Shown: positions 54,030 through 63,319, counted from the stretch's first letter. The stretch is 64,000 bases of DNA from Mycolicibacillus koreensis (GCF_002104795.1 NZ_NCXO01000006.1:62001-126000), one strand, 5' to 3'. Numbers and translations are program-made. The notes: generated from the sequence alone by a model not told the origin.

Positions 54030-54901
54030 CCTCCGGGCGCCTCGGCGTACATCGGGCTGCCGCTGGCGTCGAGCAACTCCTGAGACCAGTGCTCCAACGT
54101 GGCGGTGCTGTCCCAGTCATTGGGGTGAAAGCCGGGCCGGGTGTAGGAAGCATAGCGGCGCAACGCGTCCCGGCTGAACAACGGTGATTTGCGGAACTTG
54201 TTGAGACTGCGCACAAGGCGCACCGGGTTGTAGGTGGCCCGGTCCCCCAGCAGCGACAGTGTGGTCTGGGCGATCATCTCCGCGACGAACAGCGTGGTCG
54301 CCAGGCGCATGGCGCGGACACGGCTGCGCTCGCTGCCGCCGATCGCGACGTAGACGTCGAAGGCGACGGCTTTGTGTTCGGCCTCCTCAAAGGCGTGCCA
54401 CAACAGGATGTCGCGCACCTTGGAGCCGTCGAGCAGGCTCAACAGTTCGTCGCTGTTGAGCACGATCTCGGCGAAGGTGGCGGTGTAGTGCTCCAACGCC
54501 GCGGTTCCGGCCAACGCCATTTCGGTGGAGAAGATCCGCTCCATCCGGTGCAGCAGGCGGTTGACGTGCCGGTCGATCCGCTCGGTCGGATACCCCATGG
54601 CCTGCAACCGTTCGTTGAGCATCCGGTGCTGGGTCTTGTGCGTGGATTCCTGGCCGATGAAACCCTTGACCGCCTTCTGTAGCTGCGGGTCGGTGATCTG
54701 GTCGCTGTAGTTGCGCACCGACCGGATGAAGAAATCCTCCCCCTCGGGGAACACCGACGAGAGCACCGCGACGAAGTGGCTCATCACCAGGTCGTCATCG
54801 ACGAAGTGTTGGTGGCGGGCTCCGCTGGGAAAGGTGAACTTGACGCGTCGGGCCTTGATCGGCGGGTGCGGACCGGACCCAGACGATGGCGTGATGGTCA
54901 T
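54026..54901 (-). CDS. Putative metal-dependent hydrolase (PF10118-like)
   Basis: A 291-residue, mainly helical protein of the 'predicted metal-dependent hydrolase' family found in mycobacteria and proteobacteria. Conserved acidic/His pairs that could hold a di-metal site are GFIGQESTHKTQHRMLNERL and LLWHAFEEAEHKAVAFDVY. PEGEDFFIRSVRNYSDQI is the family start. The reaction is unknown. The ATG at 54901 leads straight into it. It is convergent with arsM. Confidence 0.85.
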   Translation of the reverse strand: MTITPSSGSGPHPPIKARRVKFTFPSGARHQHFVDDDLVMSHFVAVLSSVFPEGEDFFIRSVRNYSDQITDPQLQKAVKGFIGQESTHKTQHRMLNERLQAMGYPTERIDRHVNRLLHRMERIFSTEMALAGTAALEHYTATFAEIVLNSDELLSLLDGSKVRDILLWHAFEEAEHKAVAFDVYVAIGGSERSRVRAMRLATTLFVAEMIAQTTLSLLGDRATYNPVRLVRSLNKFRKSPLFSRDALRRYASYTRPGFHPNDWDSTATLEHWSQELLDASGSPMYAEAPGG

Positions 54902-54997
54902 CGGTCTCTCCTGTCTTGTCGGGGCGGTGTCGGGCGCCCGACACCCGTGTCACCGAGCCTACCCGCGTCGTCGATCAACGAGTTTGACCTGCGGTTT

Positions 54998-56524
54998 TCA
55001 TCGGTCGGCGCGGAGCGTCGAGCGGGCCAGCAACGCTGCGGGGACCGCCCCGATCCCCAACAGCACCGCGCCGTAGGGGGCCGCGGCGGTGAAGTCGAGC
55101 ACCTCGCCCTCAGTGGTCGCCCACAACGCCGTCGCCAACGAATGGGCGCCGGTGGGCCGCAGCAGCAACGTGGTGGTCAACTCCTTACCGGCGTCCAGCG
55201 CGACCAGCAGCGCGCCCACCCCGATGGCCGGCAACGCCAACGGCACGGTGATTCGGGTGAACGTCCGCACCGGCCCTTTGCCCAGAGACCGGGACAGCTC
55301 CTCGAATTGCGGTGCAGCTTGGGCGATCCCGACCTGTTGGGCGCCGATCGCCAACGGCAGAAACAAGATCACGTACCCGGCCACCAGCAGCGCGCTGGTC
55401 TGATACAGCGGGTAGGCGAAGCGCACCGCCAGATAGACCAACGCCAGGGCCATGATCACCCCGGGAAGGGAGTGGGCGATCCAGGTGGCCCGTTCGATCA
55501 ACAGCGTCAGCCGGCCCGGGTAGCGCACGACGAGCACAGTGACCGGCAGGGCACAGCCGGTGGCCACCAGCGCCGCCGCCCCGGCCCACTGCGCGGTGTG
55601 GGTGGTCGCAGCCGCCAGTGCCGTCCAGTCCATCCGCCCGCCGGCTCCGCCGAGCCGACGCAGCAGACCGGTCGCCGTCACCCACAGCGGGATCGCCAAC
55701 GCCGCCAACGTCACCGCGGCACTGAGCGCGACGAACAGCGGTGTTGCCCGGCCCAACGTCCACCGCAACGGGGGGCGGGCCGCCCCGCGACCGCTGCGCA
55801 CCGGGGTTGGCCGCCCCCGCAGCAGCCGGTCGAACAGGAGCAGCAGGATCGCCCCGCCGGCGAGGACCACCGCCAGCGCCCGCGCCGACTCCGGCATGCC
55901 CAAAACGGTTGCCCGCTGAACGATGGCGGTGGTCAGTGTGGAGTAGTTGAGCATCTCCACGGCGCCGAATTCGGCCAACACGTGCAGCCCGATGATGAGC
56001 ACTCCCGTGCCGATCGCCGGCCGCAGCTGCGGCAGGGTGATCCGGACGAACACCGCGACCGGTCCGTGCCCGAGGGCGCGTGCGGCCTCCTCCTGGGCGG
56101 GGTCGAGCCGGCGCAGGGCGGTCAGCACCGGCAGGAAGACGTAGGGGAACAGTGTCAGCGTCAACACCGCCGCCGCGCCGCGCAGCCCGAAGATCAGCGG
56201 CGACGCGGGCAGGTACTCGTAGAAGAACGCCAGCCATGCGTAGGAGCCGACGAACGTCGGCACTCCCAGCGGCAGGGTGAACAGCACCGTCCACAACCGC
56301 GGCAGCGGCAACGTGGTGCGCGCGATGAGCACCGCCAACCCGATCCCCAGCGTGGCCGTGCCCGCGCAGACGGCACCCAACAGCCACACCGTGTTCCACA
56401 ACAGCGGCACCGTGGTCGGTGCAGCCAGTTGGGAGCGCAACAGCGCGACGCTGAACCCGGCCCGCAACAGCAGATACGCCGCCGGCGCGAGCGCGGCCGC
56501 GGCGATGAGCAGCCCCGGCACCAC
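54998..56524 (-). CDS. Iron(III)-type ABC transporter permease (two fused halves)
   Basis: About 508 residues with twelve or so TM helices in two homologous halves, as in FbpB/HitB permeases. Each half has an EAA loop: DPAQEEAARALGHGPVAVFV and QFEELSRSLGKGPVRTFTRI. A start is not obvious: the first GTG is at 56524, just before the first helix, while a CTG at 56560 would overlap the binding-protein stop (CTGA) and give a proper basic N-terminus. It is the third gene of the importer, after the ATPase and the binding protein. Confidence 0.85.
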   Translation of the reverse strand: MVPGLLIAAAALAPAAYLLLRAGFSVALLRSQLAAPTTVPLLWNTVWLLGAVCAGTATLGIGLAVLIARTTLPLPRLWTVLFTLPLGVPTFVGSYAWLAFFYEYLPASPLIFGLRGAAAVLTLTLFPYVFLPVLTALRRLDPAQEEAARALGHGPVAVFVRITLPQLRPAIGTGVLIIGLHVLAEFGAVEMLNYSTLTTAIVQRATVLGMPESARALAVVLAGGAILLLLFDRLLRGRPTPVRSGRGAARPPLRWTLGRATPLFVALSAAVTLAALAIPLWVTATGLLRRLGGAGGRMDWTALAAATTHTAQWAGAAALVATGCALPVTVLVVRYPGRLTLLIERATWIAHSLPGVIMALALVYLAVRFAYPLYQTSALLVAGYVILFLPLAIGAQQVGIAQAAPQFEELSRSLGKGPVRTFTRITVPLALPAIGVGALLVALDAGKELTTTLLLRPTGAHSLATALWATTEGEVLDFTAAAPYGAVLLGIGAVPAALLARSTLRADR

Positions 56525-56556
56525 CAGGGCTCGCGGGGCTCGGCGCGTCGAGACGC

Positions 56557-57594
56557 TCAGATGATCCCGCTCTGCATCAGCAGCGCGTTCGCGTCGTCGA
56601 CGTTCTGCAGCGACGACTGGTCGAAGTCGGGGAACGTCAGGTCCGCGAGGCTGGGCAGCGGGTAGTCGCTGTCGACCCCCGGGGTGAGCGGGAACTGCGG
56701 GCTGGCCTCGGCGACGACCCGCTGGCCGCCGTCGCGGTCGGCCAGCCAGGACAGAAACCGCCGTGCCTGCTTCTGGTGTTGACTCGACGCCAACACCCCG
56801 GCACCCGAGGCGAGCATCAACGCCCCGGCGTCGTCGTTGTTGAGGTAGGCCACCCGGGAGGTCAGGTTCTGCTGCCCGCCCTTGTCGCGCGCCAGGATGT
56901 ACCAGTAGTAGTGGTTGCTCAGCCCGAAGGCGTGCTGACCCGCTTCGACGCTGTCGCGGACCTTGCCGTTCTTCTGTTCGTTGACCCCGTTGGCCTTGAT
57001 CGCCGCCAGCCACTCCAGCGTGGCCTGGTCGCCGATGGTGTTGATCAGGTAGGCGGTGGTGGATTTGAACGCACCGGATGGGGCATAGGCGAACTGCCCG
57101 CTCCATTTCGAATCGGCCAGGTCCAAGATGCTGGCCGGCAGGTCGGATTCTGCGATCAGGTCGGGGTTGTAGAACAGGACCCTGGAGCGGGCCGCCCACG
57201 GCAACCAGTTCCCGGTCGACGGGACGAATCGGTGATCCGGCACCTCGAGAATCTCGGCGGGCACCGCGGCGAGCAGTCCACGGCTGTCCAGCTCCCCGAT
57301 CGGTCCGGGTTCCTCGGTCAACACCACGTCGGCCTTGGAGCGCTGCCCCTCTTCGATGATCTGTCCGACCATCTCGGCGTCCTTGCCGGCCCGCACATCA
57401 ATGTGGATGCCGGTCTGTTTCTCGAACCCGGCCGCCAATGCCTCGGCGAGTTCTTCGTGCTGACCGGAGTACATCGTCAACGTCCCGGCATCGCCGCCGG
57501 AGCCCGCGCCTCCGGGGCCGCTCGAGCAGGCGCCCAAGCCGGCCCCGACCACGACCGCCGCGACCAGCGCCGCCAGTTTCTTCGCTGTGCTCAC
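56557..57594 (-). CDS. Iron(III)-type ABC transporter substrate-binding lipoprotein
   Basis: A 345-residue lipoprotein with lipobox LGAC and an FbpA/FutA-type binding fold. LTMYSGQHEELAEALAAGFE is the typical start, VLTEEPGPIGELDSRGLLA the mid region, and NHYYWYILARDK carries the adjacent tyrosines that bind Fe(III) in this family. QTGIHIDVRAGKDAEMVGQI fits a ferric binder. The GTG at 57594 is 40 bases after the ATPase stop. Thiamine or phosphonate binders have a related fold but lack the Tyr pair. Confidence 0.88.
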   Translation of the reverse strand: MSTAKKLAALVAAVVVGAGLGACSSGPGGAGSGGDAGTLTMYSGQHEELAEALAAGFEKQTGIHIDVRAGKDAEMVGQIIEEGQRSKADVVLTEEPGPIGELDSRGLLAAVPAEILEVPDHRFVPSTGNWLPWAARSRVLFYNPDLIAESDLPASILDLADSKWSGQFAYAPSGAFKSTTAYLINTIGDQATLEWLAAIKANGVNEQKNGKVRDSVEAGQHAFGLSNHYYWYILARDKGGQQNLTSRVAYLNNDDAGALMLASGAGVLASSQHQKQARRFLSWLADRDGGQRVVAEASPQFPLTPGVDSDYPLPSLADLTFPDFDQSSLQNVDDANALLMQSGII

Positions 57595-57634
57595 CGCAGG
57601 TTTCCTCCGCTCTCGGCTCCCGTTGCTCCCCGCA

Positions 57635-58747
57635 TCATGCCGACATCGGCGGGGTGATCTCCAATTCCGGTACCGCCCGCACCCGAACCCGCTCGCCGAC
57701 GACGGGCATGGCCCGTCCGTCCAGACGCACCAGCAGTCGGGTGCCGTCGGCCAGGGCCACCCGAACCAATCCGTCGCGGCCGAAGAAACTCGCGGTGAGC
57801 ACCGTGCCCGGCGCACCGCGGCCGGCCAGCATCAACTGCTCGGGCCGCAGCACCAGCCGCGCCGACGTTCCCTCCGGCCCCTCCCCGACCGGGCTGCCCA
57901 CCGGTGGGTGGATCGCGGATGCCGCGACCCGCAGTGCGCCCAGCGGGCAGTCGACGTCGACCCGGCCGGCCTCGCTGCTGGGTCGCCACCGCACATTCAG
58001 TTCCATCGAGTCACCGAGGAACGCCGCCGTCTCCGGGTCGGCCGGTTGGGCGTAGACGCCGGCCGGGGTGCCCGCTTGGACGACGGTGCCGTCGCGCATG
58101 ATCGCGACCTGGTCGGCGAGCGAGAGCGCCTCGTCCTGGTCGTGGGTGACCAGTACCGCGGTGGCGCCGATGGAGCGCAGCAGATCGCGCACCTCTTCAC
58201 GCAGCCCCACCCGCAGCGCCGCGTCGAGCGCGGAGAACGGTTCGTCGAGCAACAGCACCGCCGGGCCGGGAGCGAGCGCGCGGGCCAGCGCCACCCGTTG
58301 CTGTTGGCCCCCGGAGAGTTCGTCAGGGCGGCGGTCCCCCAGGTCGGGCAGGCCCACCAACTCGAGCATCTCCTGCACGCGAGCGCGGCGCCGCCGACGG
58401 CCGTCGACGTCGAAGCCGGCCCCGACCGGGACCCCGTAGGCGATGTTGGCGGCCACCGTCATGTGGGGAAACAACGCCCCCTCCTGGGCGACGACACCGA
58501 CGCTGCGCCGCTCGGGCCGGATGAACGCGCCGGGCCCAGCGACTCGGCGACCGCCGATCCACACCTCACCGGTGTCGGGGCGGTCGAAGCCGGCCAGGAT
58601 CCGCAGCAGGGTGGTCTTGCCGCACCCCGACGGGCCCAGCACCGCGGTGAGACTGCCGTCGGCGACGTCGAGGTCGACCCCGCGCAGCGCGTGCACGGCA
58701 TCCGACCGGGAGGAGAACACCCGGGTCACCCCACGCGCCCGCAGCAT
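57635..58747 (-). CDS. Iron(III)-type ABC transporter ATPase
   Basis: A 370-residue ATPase of the FbpC/CysA group. Walker A is [18 protein letters not shown], the Q-loop is [13 protein letters not shown], the signature is [16 protein letters not shown], Walker B is [16 protein letters not shown] and the switch His is in [13 protein letters not shown]-terminal regulatory domain of about 130 residues follows. The ATG at 58747 lies inside an IdeR-like box, so transcription probably starts at or just before it. It is the first gene of the ATPase, binding-protein, permease set. Confidence 0.92.
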   Translation of the reverse strand: MLRARGVTRVFSSRSDAVHALRGVDLDVADGSLTAVLGPSGCGKTTLLRILAGFDRPDTGEVWIGGRRVAGPGAFIRPERRSVGVVAQEGALFPHMTVAANIAYGVPVGAGFDVDGRRRRRARVQEMLELVGLPDLGDRRPDELSGGQQQRVALARALAPGPAVLLLDEPFSALDAALRVGLREEVRDLLRSIGATAVLVTHDQDEALSLADQVAIMRDGTVVQAGTPAGVYAQPADPETAAFLGDSMELNVRWRPSSEAGRVDVDCPLGALRVAASAIHPPVGSPVGEGPEGTSARLVLRPEQLMLAGRGAPGTVLTASFFGRDGLVRVALADGTRLLVRLDGRAMPVVGERVRVRAVPELEITPPMSA

Positions 58748-58764
58748 TAGGTTAGCCTACCTAA
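58747..58764 (-). promoter_or_regulatory. IdeR-like box over the start of the iron importer
   Basis: On the minus strand it reads TTAGGTAGGCTAACCTAA, the 19-bp IdeR consensus lacking one T; its last 12 bases are perfect, and ATTAGGT/ACCTAAT arms flank it. It overlaps the first base of the ATPase ATG, so bound IdeR would block the promoter in iron-replete cells. Confidence 0.75.
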
Positions 58765-58783
58765 TCCTGCACGGGGCGGGGAT

Positions 58784-59935
58784 TCAGCGGCCGTCGACCA
58801 GTGTTGCGTAGCGGTTCAAATGTCGGTCGCGGGTGCCGAATTCCGATTCGATGGCGGTGAGCCTCTTGAAATAGTGACCGACCGCCAACTCCTCGGTCAT
58901 GCCCATCGCCCCATGCAACTGCACCGCGTTCTGGCCGACGAAACGGGCGGCGCGCGCGACGGTGGCTTTCGCCGCCGACACCGCCCGTGCCCGTTCACGC
59001 GGCTCGGCATCGAGCTTCAAGATCGCCAGATACTGTGCGGCGACGGCCTGTTCGACCTCCATGTACATGTCGACCATCCGGTGTTGCAACGCCTGGAACT
59101 GCCCGATGGGCTGACCGAACTGCTGGCGCTGCTTGGTGTAGTCGACGGTGTCGGCCAACACTCGCCGCAGGCAGCCCACCGCTTCGGAGACCACTGCGGC
59201 GGCCCCTTCGTCGTAGGCACGCTCCAACGACGGCCACGCCTGCCCCTCGTCTCCGAGCAGCGCCTCGGCGGGCAGGCGCAGGTCGGTCAGGGTCAGATCC
59301 GCCGCGCGACGGTCATCGATGGTGCGCATCGGCTGCATCGCGAGGCCCGAAGACAGGGCGCCGGGCGTGATCTCGACCGCGAACACCGAGATGCCGGCGG
59401 TGTCACGACGGGACCCGCCGGTACGTGCGGTCACCAACAGGTGGGTCGCCAACGGTGCCGCGGACACCAGGACCTTCTCGCCGTTGAGCACCCAGTGCTC
59501 ACCGTCTCGGCGGGCTGTGGTGCTGATGTCGTGCCAGGCGCCGCCGGAGGTCGGTTCCTCGGCGGCCAGGGCGACCACGGCGGTGCCCGCTGCGATCTGG
59601 TGCAACAGGCTCTGCGTACCCGGCCCGCCGGCGCGCTGCAACAGCCCACCACCGAGTACCACGGTCTCGACATAGGGTTCGATCACCAGGGCGTGTCCGA
59701 GGGCCTCGGTGATGATCATCAGCTCCGTCGGGCCCCCGTCCAAGCCCCCGAGCTCCTCGGGGAACGTGGCGCCGAGGATGCCGAGTTCGCCGGCGAAGGC
59801 CCGCCAGATCTCCGGCTGCCATCCGGGGCCGGTTTTGGCCGCCGCGCGACTGTCCTCCATCGTGTAGCGGTTGGCGAGGAATCTCGTGACGGTGTCTCGC
59901 AGCAGCTGCTGTTCGTCGGTGAATGTGAAGTCCAT
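58784..59935 (-). CDS. Acyl-CoA dehydrogenase (FadE18-like)
   Basis: A 383-residue ACAD-fold protein starting MDFTFTDEQQLLRDTVTRFL. The mid beta domain (AAEEPTSGGAWHDISTTA) and the C-terminal helix bundle (YTKQRQQFGQPIGQFQALQH; FVGQNAVQLHGAMGMTEE) are present. From memory it matches FadE18 (Rv1933c), one half of an alpha2-beta2 dehydrogenase with FadE17. Its ATG follows the FadE17 stop with no gap, so both subunits are translated together. Confidence 0.9.
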   Translation of the reverse strand: MDFTFTDEQQLLRDTVTRFLANRYTMEDSRAAAKTGPGWQPEIWRAFAGELGILGATFPEELGGLDGGPTELMIITEALGHALVIEPYVETVVLGGGLLQRAGGPGTQSLLHQIAAGTAVVALAAEEPTSGGAWHDISTTARRDGEHWVLNGEKVLVSAAPLATHLLVTARTGGSRRDTAGISVFAVEITPGALSSGLAMQPMRTIDDRRAADLTLTDLRLPAEALLGDEGQAWPSLERAYDEGAAAVVSEAVGCLRRVLADTVDYTKQRQQFGQPIGQFQALQHRMVDMYMEVEQAVAAQYLAILKLDAEPRERARAVSAAKATVARAARFVGQNAVQLHGAMGMTEELAVGHYFKRLTAIESEFGTRDRHLNRYATLVDGR

Positions 59936-61168
59936 CTAGAGCCCCAATGCCGCTTTGGCCAGAATGTTGCGCTGAATCTCGTTGCTGCCGGCGTAAATTG
60001 ATCCGGCGCGGTCGTTGAAGTAACGCAGGGGTGCGACCGCCTGCCACGGCTCGCCACTGACGTAGCCGTCGGGCGGGGCCACGAAGTCCGGCACCGGGCC
60101 ACCCGGCATGGTCGCGTGCGGCTGGTAGGCGCGCCCGCGCGGTCCGGCCGCTTGCAGGGCCAGTTCACTGATCGTCTGACTCAATTCGGTACCGAGGACC
60201 TTCAGCATCGAAGCGGCGGGTCCGGGGTCACGGCCCTGCGCCAGCGCGGTGATCGTCCGGAACTCCAGGATCTCCAACACCTCGGTGCGCACCTGGGCGT
60301 CGGCCAGCCTCAGCCGGAACGCCGGGTCGGCCAGCAGTGTGGTTCCGCCTGCCGCCGGCTGCTCGGCCGCCTGGGTGGCGACCTCGTCGGCCCAAACCTG
60401 CAGCATCGGGGCCATCGCACCGCCGCGTTCGAAGTTGAGCAGGTATTTCGCGACGGTCCAGCCGTCGTCGATCGCGCCGAGCACGTTGGTCTTCGGCACC
60501 CGGACGCCGTCGAAGAACACCTGGTTCTGGACCTCTTCGCCCGAGGTCATCACCAACGGCTGGATCTCGATGCCCGGGGAGGCCATGTCGATCAGCACAA
60601 AGGTGATGCCCTGCTGCTTCTTGGCGGTGCGGGTGGTGCGCACCAGACAGAAAATCCAGTTCGCCTCGGTGGCATGGGTGGTCCAGATCTTGCTGCCGGT
60701 GCAGATCAGGTCCTCACCGTCATCGACCGCGGCCATCGACAGCGACGCGAGATCTGACCCGGACTCCGGTTCGGAGTAGCCCTGACAGAAGAAGACCTCC
60801 CCGGTGAGGATGCGCGGCAGGAAGTAGTCCTTCTGTTCGTCGGTGCCGAACCCGATGATGGCGTGGGCGACCATTTTGATCCCCATCGGGGAGAGCAGCG
60901 GCGCACCGGCCAGGGTGCATTCCCGGTTGAACAGGTAATGCTGGGCGATCGTCCAGTCGCAGCCGCCGTAGCGCACCGGCCATTCCGGGGCGGCCCAGCC
61001 GCGCTCGTGCAGGATCGCCTGCCAGCGCATGCTGGCCTCGTGGTCGGCGTACACGCTGGTCATCAGCTGGCCGGCGCGGCGCAACTCGGGGGTGAGCTTG
61101 GCGTCGAGGAACTCGCGTACCTCGTCGCGGAACGCGATGTCCGCAGCAGACCAGGTCAGATCCATCAA
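59936..61168 (-). CDS. Acyl-CoA dehydrogenase (FadE17-like)
   Basis: A 410-residue ACAD partner. Flavin-binding strand: FFCQGYSEPESGSDLASLS and GSKIWTTHATEANWIFCLVR; DGWTVAKYLLNFERGG and the C-terminal RAGSIYAGSNEIQRNILAK with family Glu are typical. FadE17/FadE18-type pairs in M. tuberculosis form heterotetramers with fewer active sites than homotetrameric ACADs and serve cholesterol-type catabolism. The order SDR, ADC-like, fadE17, fadE18 suggests one transcript. Confidence 0.92.
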   Translation of the reverse strand: MMDLTWSAADIAFRDEVREFLDAKLTPELRRAGQLMTSVYADHEASMRWQAILHERGWAAPEWPVRYGGCDWTIAQHYLFNRECTLAGAPLLSPMGIKMVAHAIIGFGTDEQKDYFLPRILTGEVFFCQGYSEPESGSDLASLSMAAVDDGEDLICTGSKIWTTHATEANWIFCLVRTTRTAKKQQGITFVLIDMASPGIEIQPLVMTSGEEVQNQVFFDGVRVPKTNVLGAIDDGWTVAKYLLNFERGGAMAPMLQVWADEVATQAAEQPAAGGTTLLADPAFRLRLADAQVRTEVLEILEFRTITALAQGRDPGPAASMLKVLGTELSQTISELALQAAGPRGRAYQPHATMPGGPVPDFVAPPDGYVSGEPWQAVAPLRYFNDRAGSIYAGSNEIQRNILAKAALGL

Positions 61169-61181
61169 AGCTCCTTATCGT

Positions 61182-61197
61182 GATTCGATCGCGAATC
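61182..61197. promoter_or_regulatory. Palindrome between the ADC-like gene and fadE17
   Basis: GATTCG and CGAATC arms flank ATCG, 14 bases upstream of the fadE17 ATG. It is the only clear symmetry in the 38-base gap and may be a regulator site. Confidence 0.5.
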
Positions 61198-61206
61198 GGT
61201 TGCGCC

Positions 61207-61923
61207 TCACCGGAAACGAGGCTCGTCCAGAGTGAAGGACGCCGAGTCGATGACGGCTCCGAGATGGCGACCAGGACGCAGCCAACTCGACAGGGTGCCA
61301 GCCGATGTGACGGTGACGTTGACCAGCGCCGGCCGTACACGTCCGGTGAAACGCAGCCGGGACTCCCCGATGCTGCCGTCGCTGAACACTTGACGGGCGG
61401 TCCCGGAGGCTTTGACCGGGACCGACGGGCCCACCAGCACCCGTGGGCGCGCGCTGACCTGCCACTGCAGCGCATCGTCGCCGTGGGCGGTCATGGTTGC
61501 GTTGGCGGCGGGTTCGCCGTCGAATCGGGCCAGGGTTTTGGGCATGGCCCAGTTGGTGCGGCCGCCGACCAGGCTCGCCGCCGAATCGACGGCCATGAGC
61601 GCGACGGAGCCCCACGGCGTGATCCCGCTGCGGGACCCGACCAGCCCCAGCACCTCGTCGTAGGGGCCGACGGGGGTGTCGGTGTAGCGAACGAAACCAC
61701 CGACCGTCGCCAGCGCCGAGTTCGTGGCGAGCGCCGAGGGCAGCGCAGCCGCCGCGGCGCGACCGCCTCGCGCCAGCCAGACCACCGCCGAGCACCGGCA
61801 GTGCCACGGCGCCGGCGCGGTGTTCTGCGGCAGGCGCGCCAGCAGCGCGCTGCTGAGCATCACCTCGGGGATTCCGGGCAGGCCGCTGAGTTCGATGCGG
61901 GTCTGGGGTGCGCCGTCACTCAT
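61207..61923 (-). CDS. Acetoacetate decarboxylase-fold protein
   Basis: A 238-residue protein of the acetoacetate-decarboxylase-like superfamily: VGGFVRYTDTPVGPYDEVLG, NWAMPKTLARFDGEP and a beta-cone C-terminal half with GRVRPALVNVTVTSAG. The catalytic Lys of true decarboxylases is not evident at GPYDEVL, so it may have another lyase-like or binding role. The ATG at 61923 overlaps the SDR stop by 8 bases. Confidence 0.75.
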   Translation of the reverse strand: MSDGAPQTRIELSGLPGIPEVMLSSALLARLPQNTAPAPWHCRCSAVVWLARGGRAAAAALPSALATNSALATVGGFVRYTDTPVGPYDEVLGLVGSRSGITPWGSVALMAVDSAASLVGGRTNWAMPKTLARFDGEPAANATMTAHGDDALQWQVSARPRVLVGPSVPVKASGTARQVFSDGSIGESRLRFTGRVRPALVNVTVTSAGTLSSWLRPGRHLGAVIDSASFTLDEPRFR

Positions 61924-62752
61924 CGCGGCCCTCGATTCTGGCCCGGTAGGCGGCTCGTTGGGTGTGGTCGATTCCGGCGGTGACCTTTTCGCCGCCGGCG
62001 AGGCGGAACACACCGTCGACCAATGCGGTGGGAAGAACTCCGGTGCCGCGCGCGATCCAGCCGACCGGCCGGGGGACGAACACCGTGCGCGAGGATCCGC
62101 GACGCAACTCGGTGATCGCCGCGCGCGCCACGTCGTCGGGGTCGACAACCATGAAACGTTCCAGAAGTCGCGGCGGCGTCATCCCGGCGATGAGTTCGGT
62201 GCGCACGAACCCCGGGCAGATCGCCGAGATCACAACGCCGCTGGTCCGCCATTCCTGGCGCAGCGCCGCACTGAATCCGATGACGGCTGATTTCGTGGCG
62301 CAGTAGGTGGCGGCGTTCGGCGAGCTGATCGCCCCCATCACCGAGGCGATGTTGAGCACATGGCCACGGCCACGATCGGCGAAACGGCGCCCCGCGAGCC
62401 GTGTGCCGGTGATCATTCCGAGCAGGTTCACCTCCACGGCGCGGCGAATGACGTCGGGGCTCTCCGCCAACAGCGGCCCGATCGGCATGATTCCGGCGTT
62501 GTTGATCAAGGCGTCGAGCCCGCCGAGCTCGGTGGCGGCCTCATCGAGGAACGACTCGAAGCTCTCCGGATCGGTGACGTCGAGGTGCCGGCCGACCGCG
62601 CCCAGGTCCGTCGCGGTCTGCATGACCGCCGCATCCTGGATGTCCCCGAGGGCGACCCGCGCGCCGGACGCGGTCAGTGCCTGCCCGAGCGCCCGGCCGA
62701 TGCCCTGTGCTCCGCCGGTGATCGCCACCCTCAGCCCTGTGACCTGAGTCAT
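61916..62752 (-). CDS. Short-chain dehydrogenase/reductase
   Basis: A 278-residue classical SDR. Cofactor loop: AITGGAQGIGRALGQALTAS; the NNAG motif is in LDALINNAGIMPIG; the catalytic Ser is in NIASVMGAISS and the Tyr-x-x-x-Lys in TYCATKSAVIGFS. Asp37 after the second strand suggests NAD(H). It is the first gene of the operon that continues into the ADC-like, fadE17 and fadE18 genes. The substrate may be a steroid or hydroxyacyl compound. Confidence 0.92.
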   Translation of the reverse strand: MTQVTGLRVAITGGAQGIGRALGQALTASGARVALGDIQDAAVMQTATDLGAVGRHLDVTDPESFESFLDEAATELGGLDALINNAGIMPIGPLLAESPDVIRRAVEVNLLGMITGTRLAGRRFADRGRGHVLNIASVMGAISSPNAATYCATKSAVIGFSAALRQEWRTSGVVISAICPGFVRTELIAGMTPPRLLERFMVVDPDDVARAAITELRRGSSRTVFVPRPVGWIARGTGVLPTALVDGVFRLAGGEKVTAGIDHTQRAAYRARIEGRDE

Positions 62753-62830
62753 TTCTTCAGACTCTCACACCCGAGAATCGGCTCGACAGGAGCGGCCCCA
62801 CCACCGGCAGACGCGCCTACTGTGGAAGCC

Positions 62831-63319
62831 ATGACCGTGTCCTCGGATTCGACTGCGCTCGCCCCCGAGCTCGATGTCTGCGAATGGTTGGGCACCCCCG
62901 CCCCGCTGGCGTCGTCGCGTGGTCGCGTTGTGCTGGTCGAGGCGTTTCAGATGCTCTGCCCGGGCTGCGTGCACTACGGGCTGCCCCAAGCGATACGGGT
63001 TCATCGGCATTTCCCGCAGGTTGCGGTGGTCGGCCTGCACACGGTGTTCGAGCACCATGACGTGACCGGGCCGGAGGCGTTGAGAGTCTTCGTCGCCGAG
63101 TTCGGCCTCGACTTTCCGATCGGTATCGACCGCCACGACGACGGACATCGCATGCCCGCCACCATGCGCCGCTACCGGTTGGAAGGCACTCCGACGACAC
63201 TGCTGATCGATCGTCAAGGCCGACTGCGCTTCTCCCAGTTGGGCACTGTCGATGATCTGGCGCTCGGGGTGCTCCTCGGCGAGCTGCTCGCCGAGGACGA
63301 TCCCCACTCGACCGCGTAA
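62831..63319 (+). CDS. Thioredoxin-fold redoxin (CxxC)
   Basis: A 162-residue thioredoxin-like protein. The active-site motif is QMLCPGCVHYGLPQ (Cys-Pro-Gly-Cys); GTPTTLLIDRQGRLRF provides the cis-Pro strand, and the segment between resembles AhpC/TSA and ResA-type redoxins. No signal peptide is visible, so it likely acts in the cytosol as a thiol-disulfide enzyme or peroxidase. ATG 62831 was chosen. It is divergent from the SDR gene. Confidence 0.82.
   Translation: MTVSSDSTALAPELDVCEWLGTPAPLASSRGRVVLVEAFQMLCPGCVHYGLPQAIRVHRHFPQVAVVGLHTVFEHHDVTGPEALRVFVAEFGLDFPIGIDRHDDGHRMPATMRRYRLEGTPTTLLIDRQGRLRFSQLGTVDDLALGVLLGELLAEDDPHSTA

Noticed and set aside
54776-56665. Rightward 629-codon frame over the permease region
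   Set aside because: Gln/Arg-rich low-complexity translation opposite a twelve-helix permease with EAA loops; a shadow frame.
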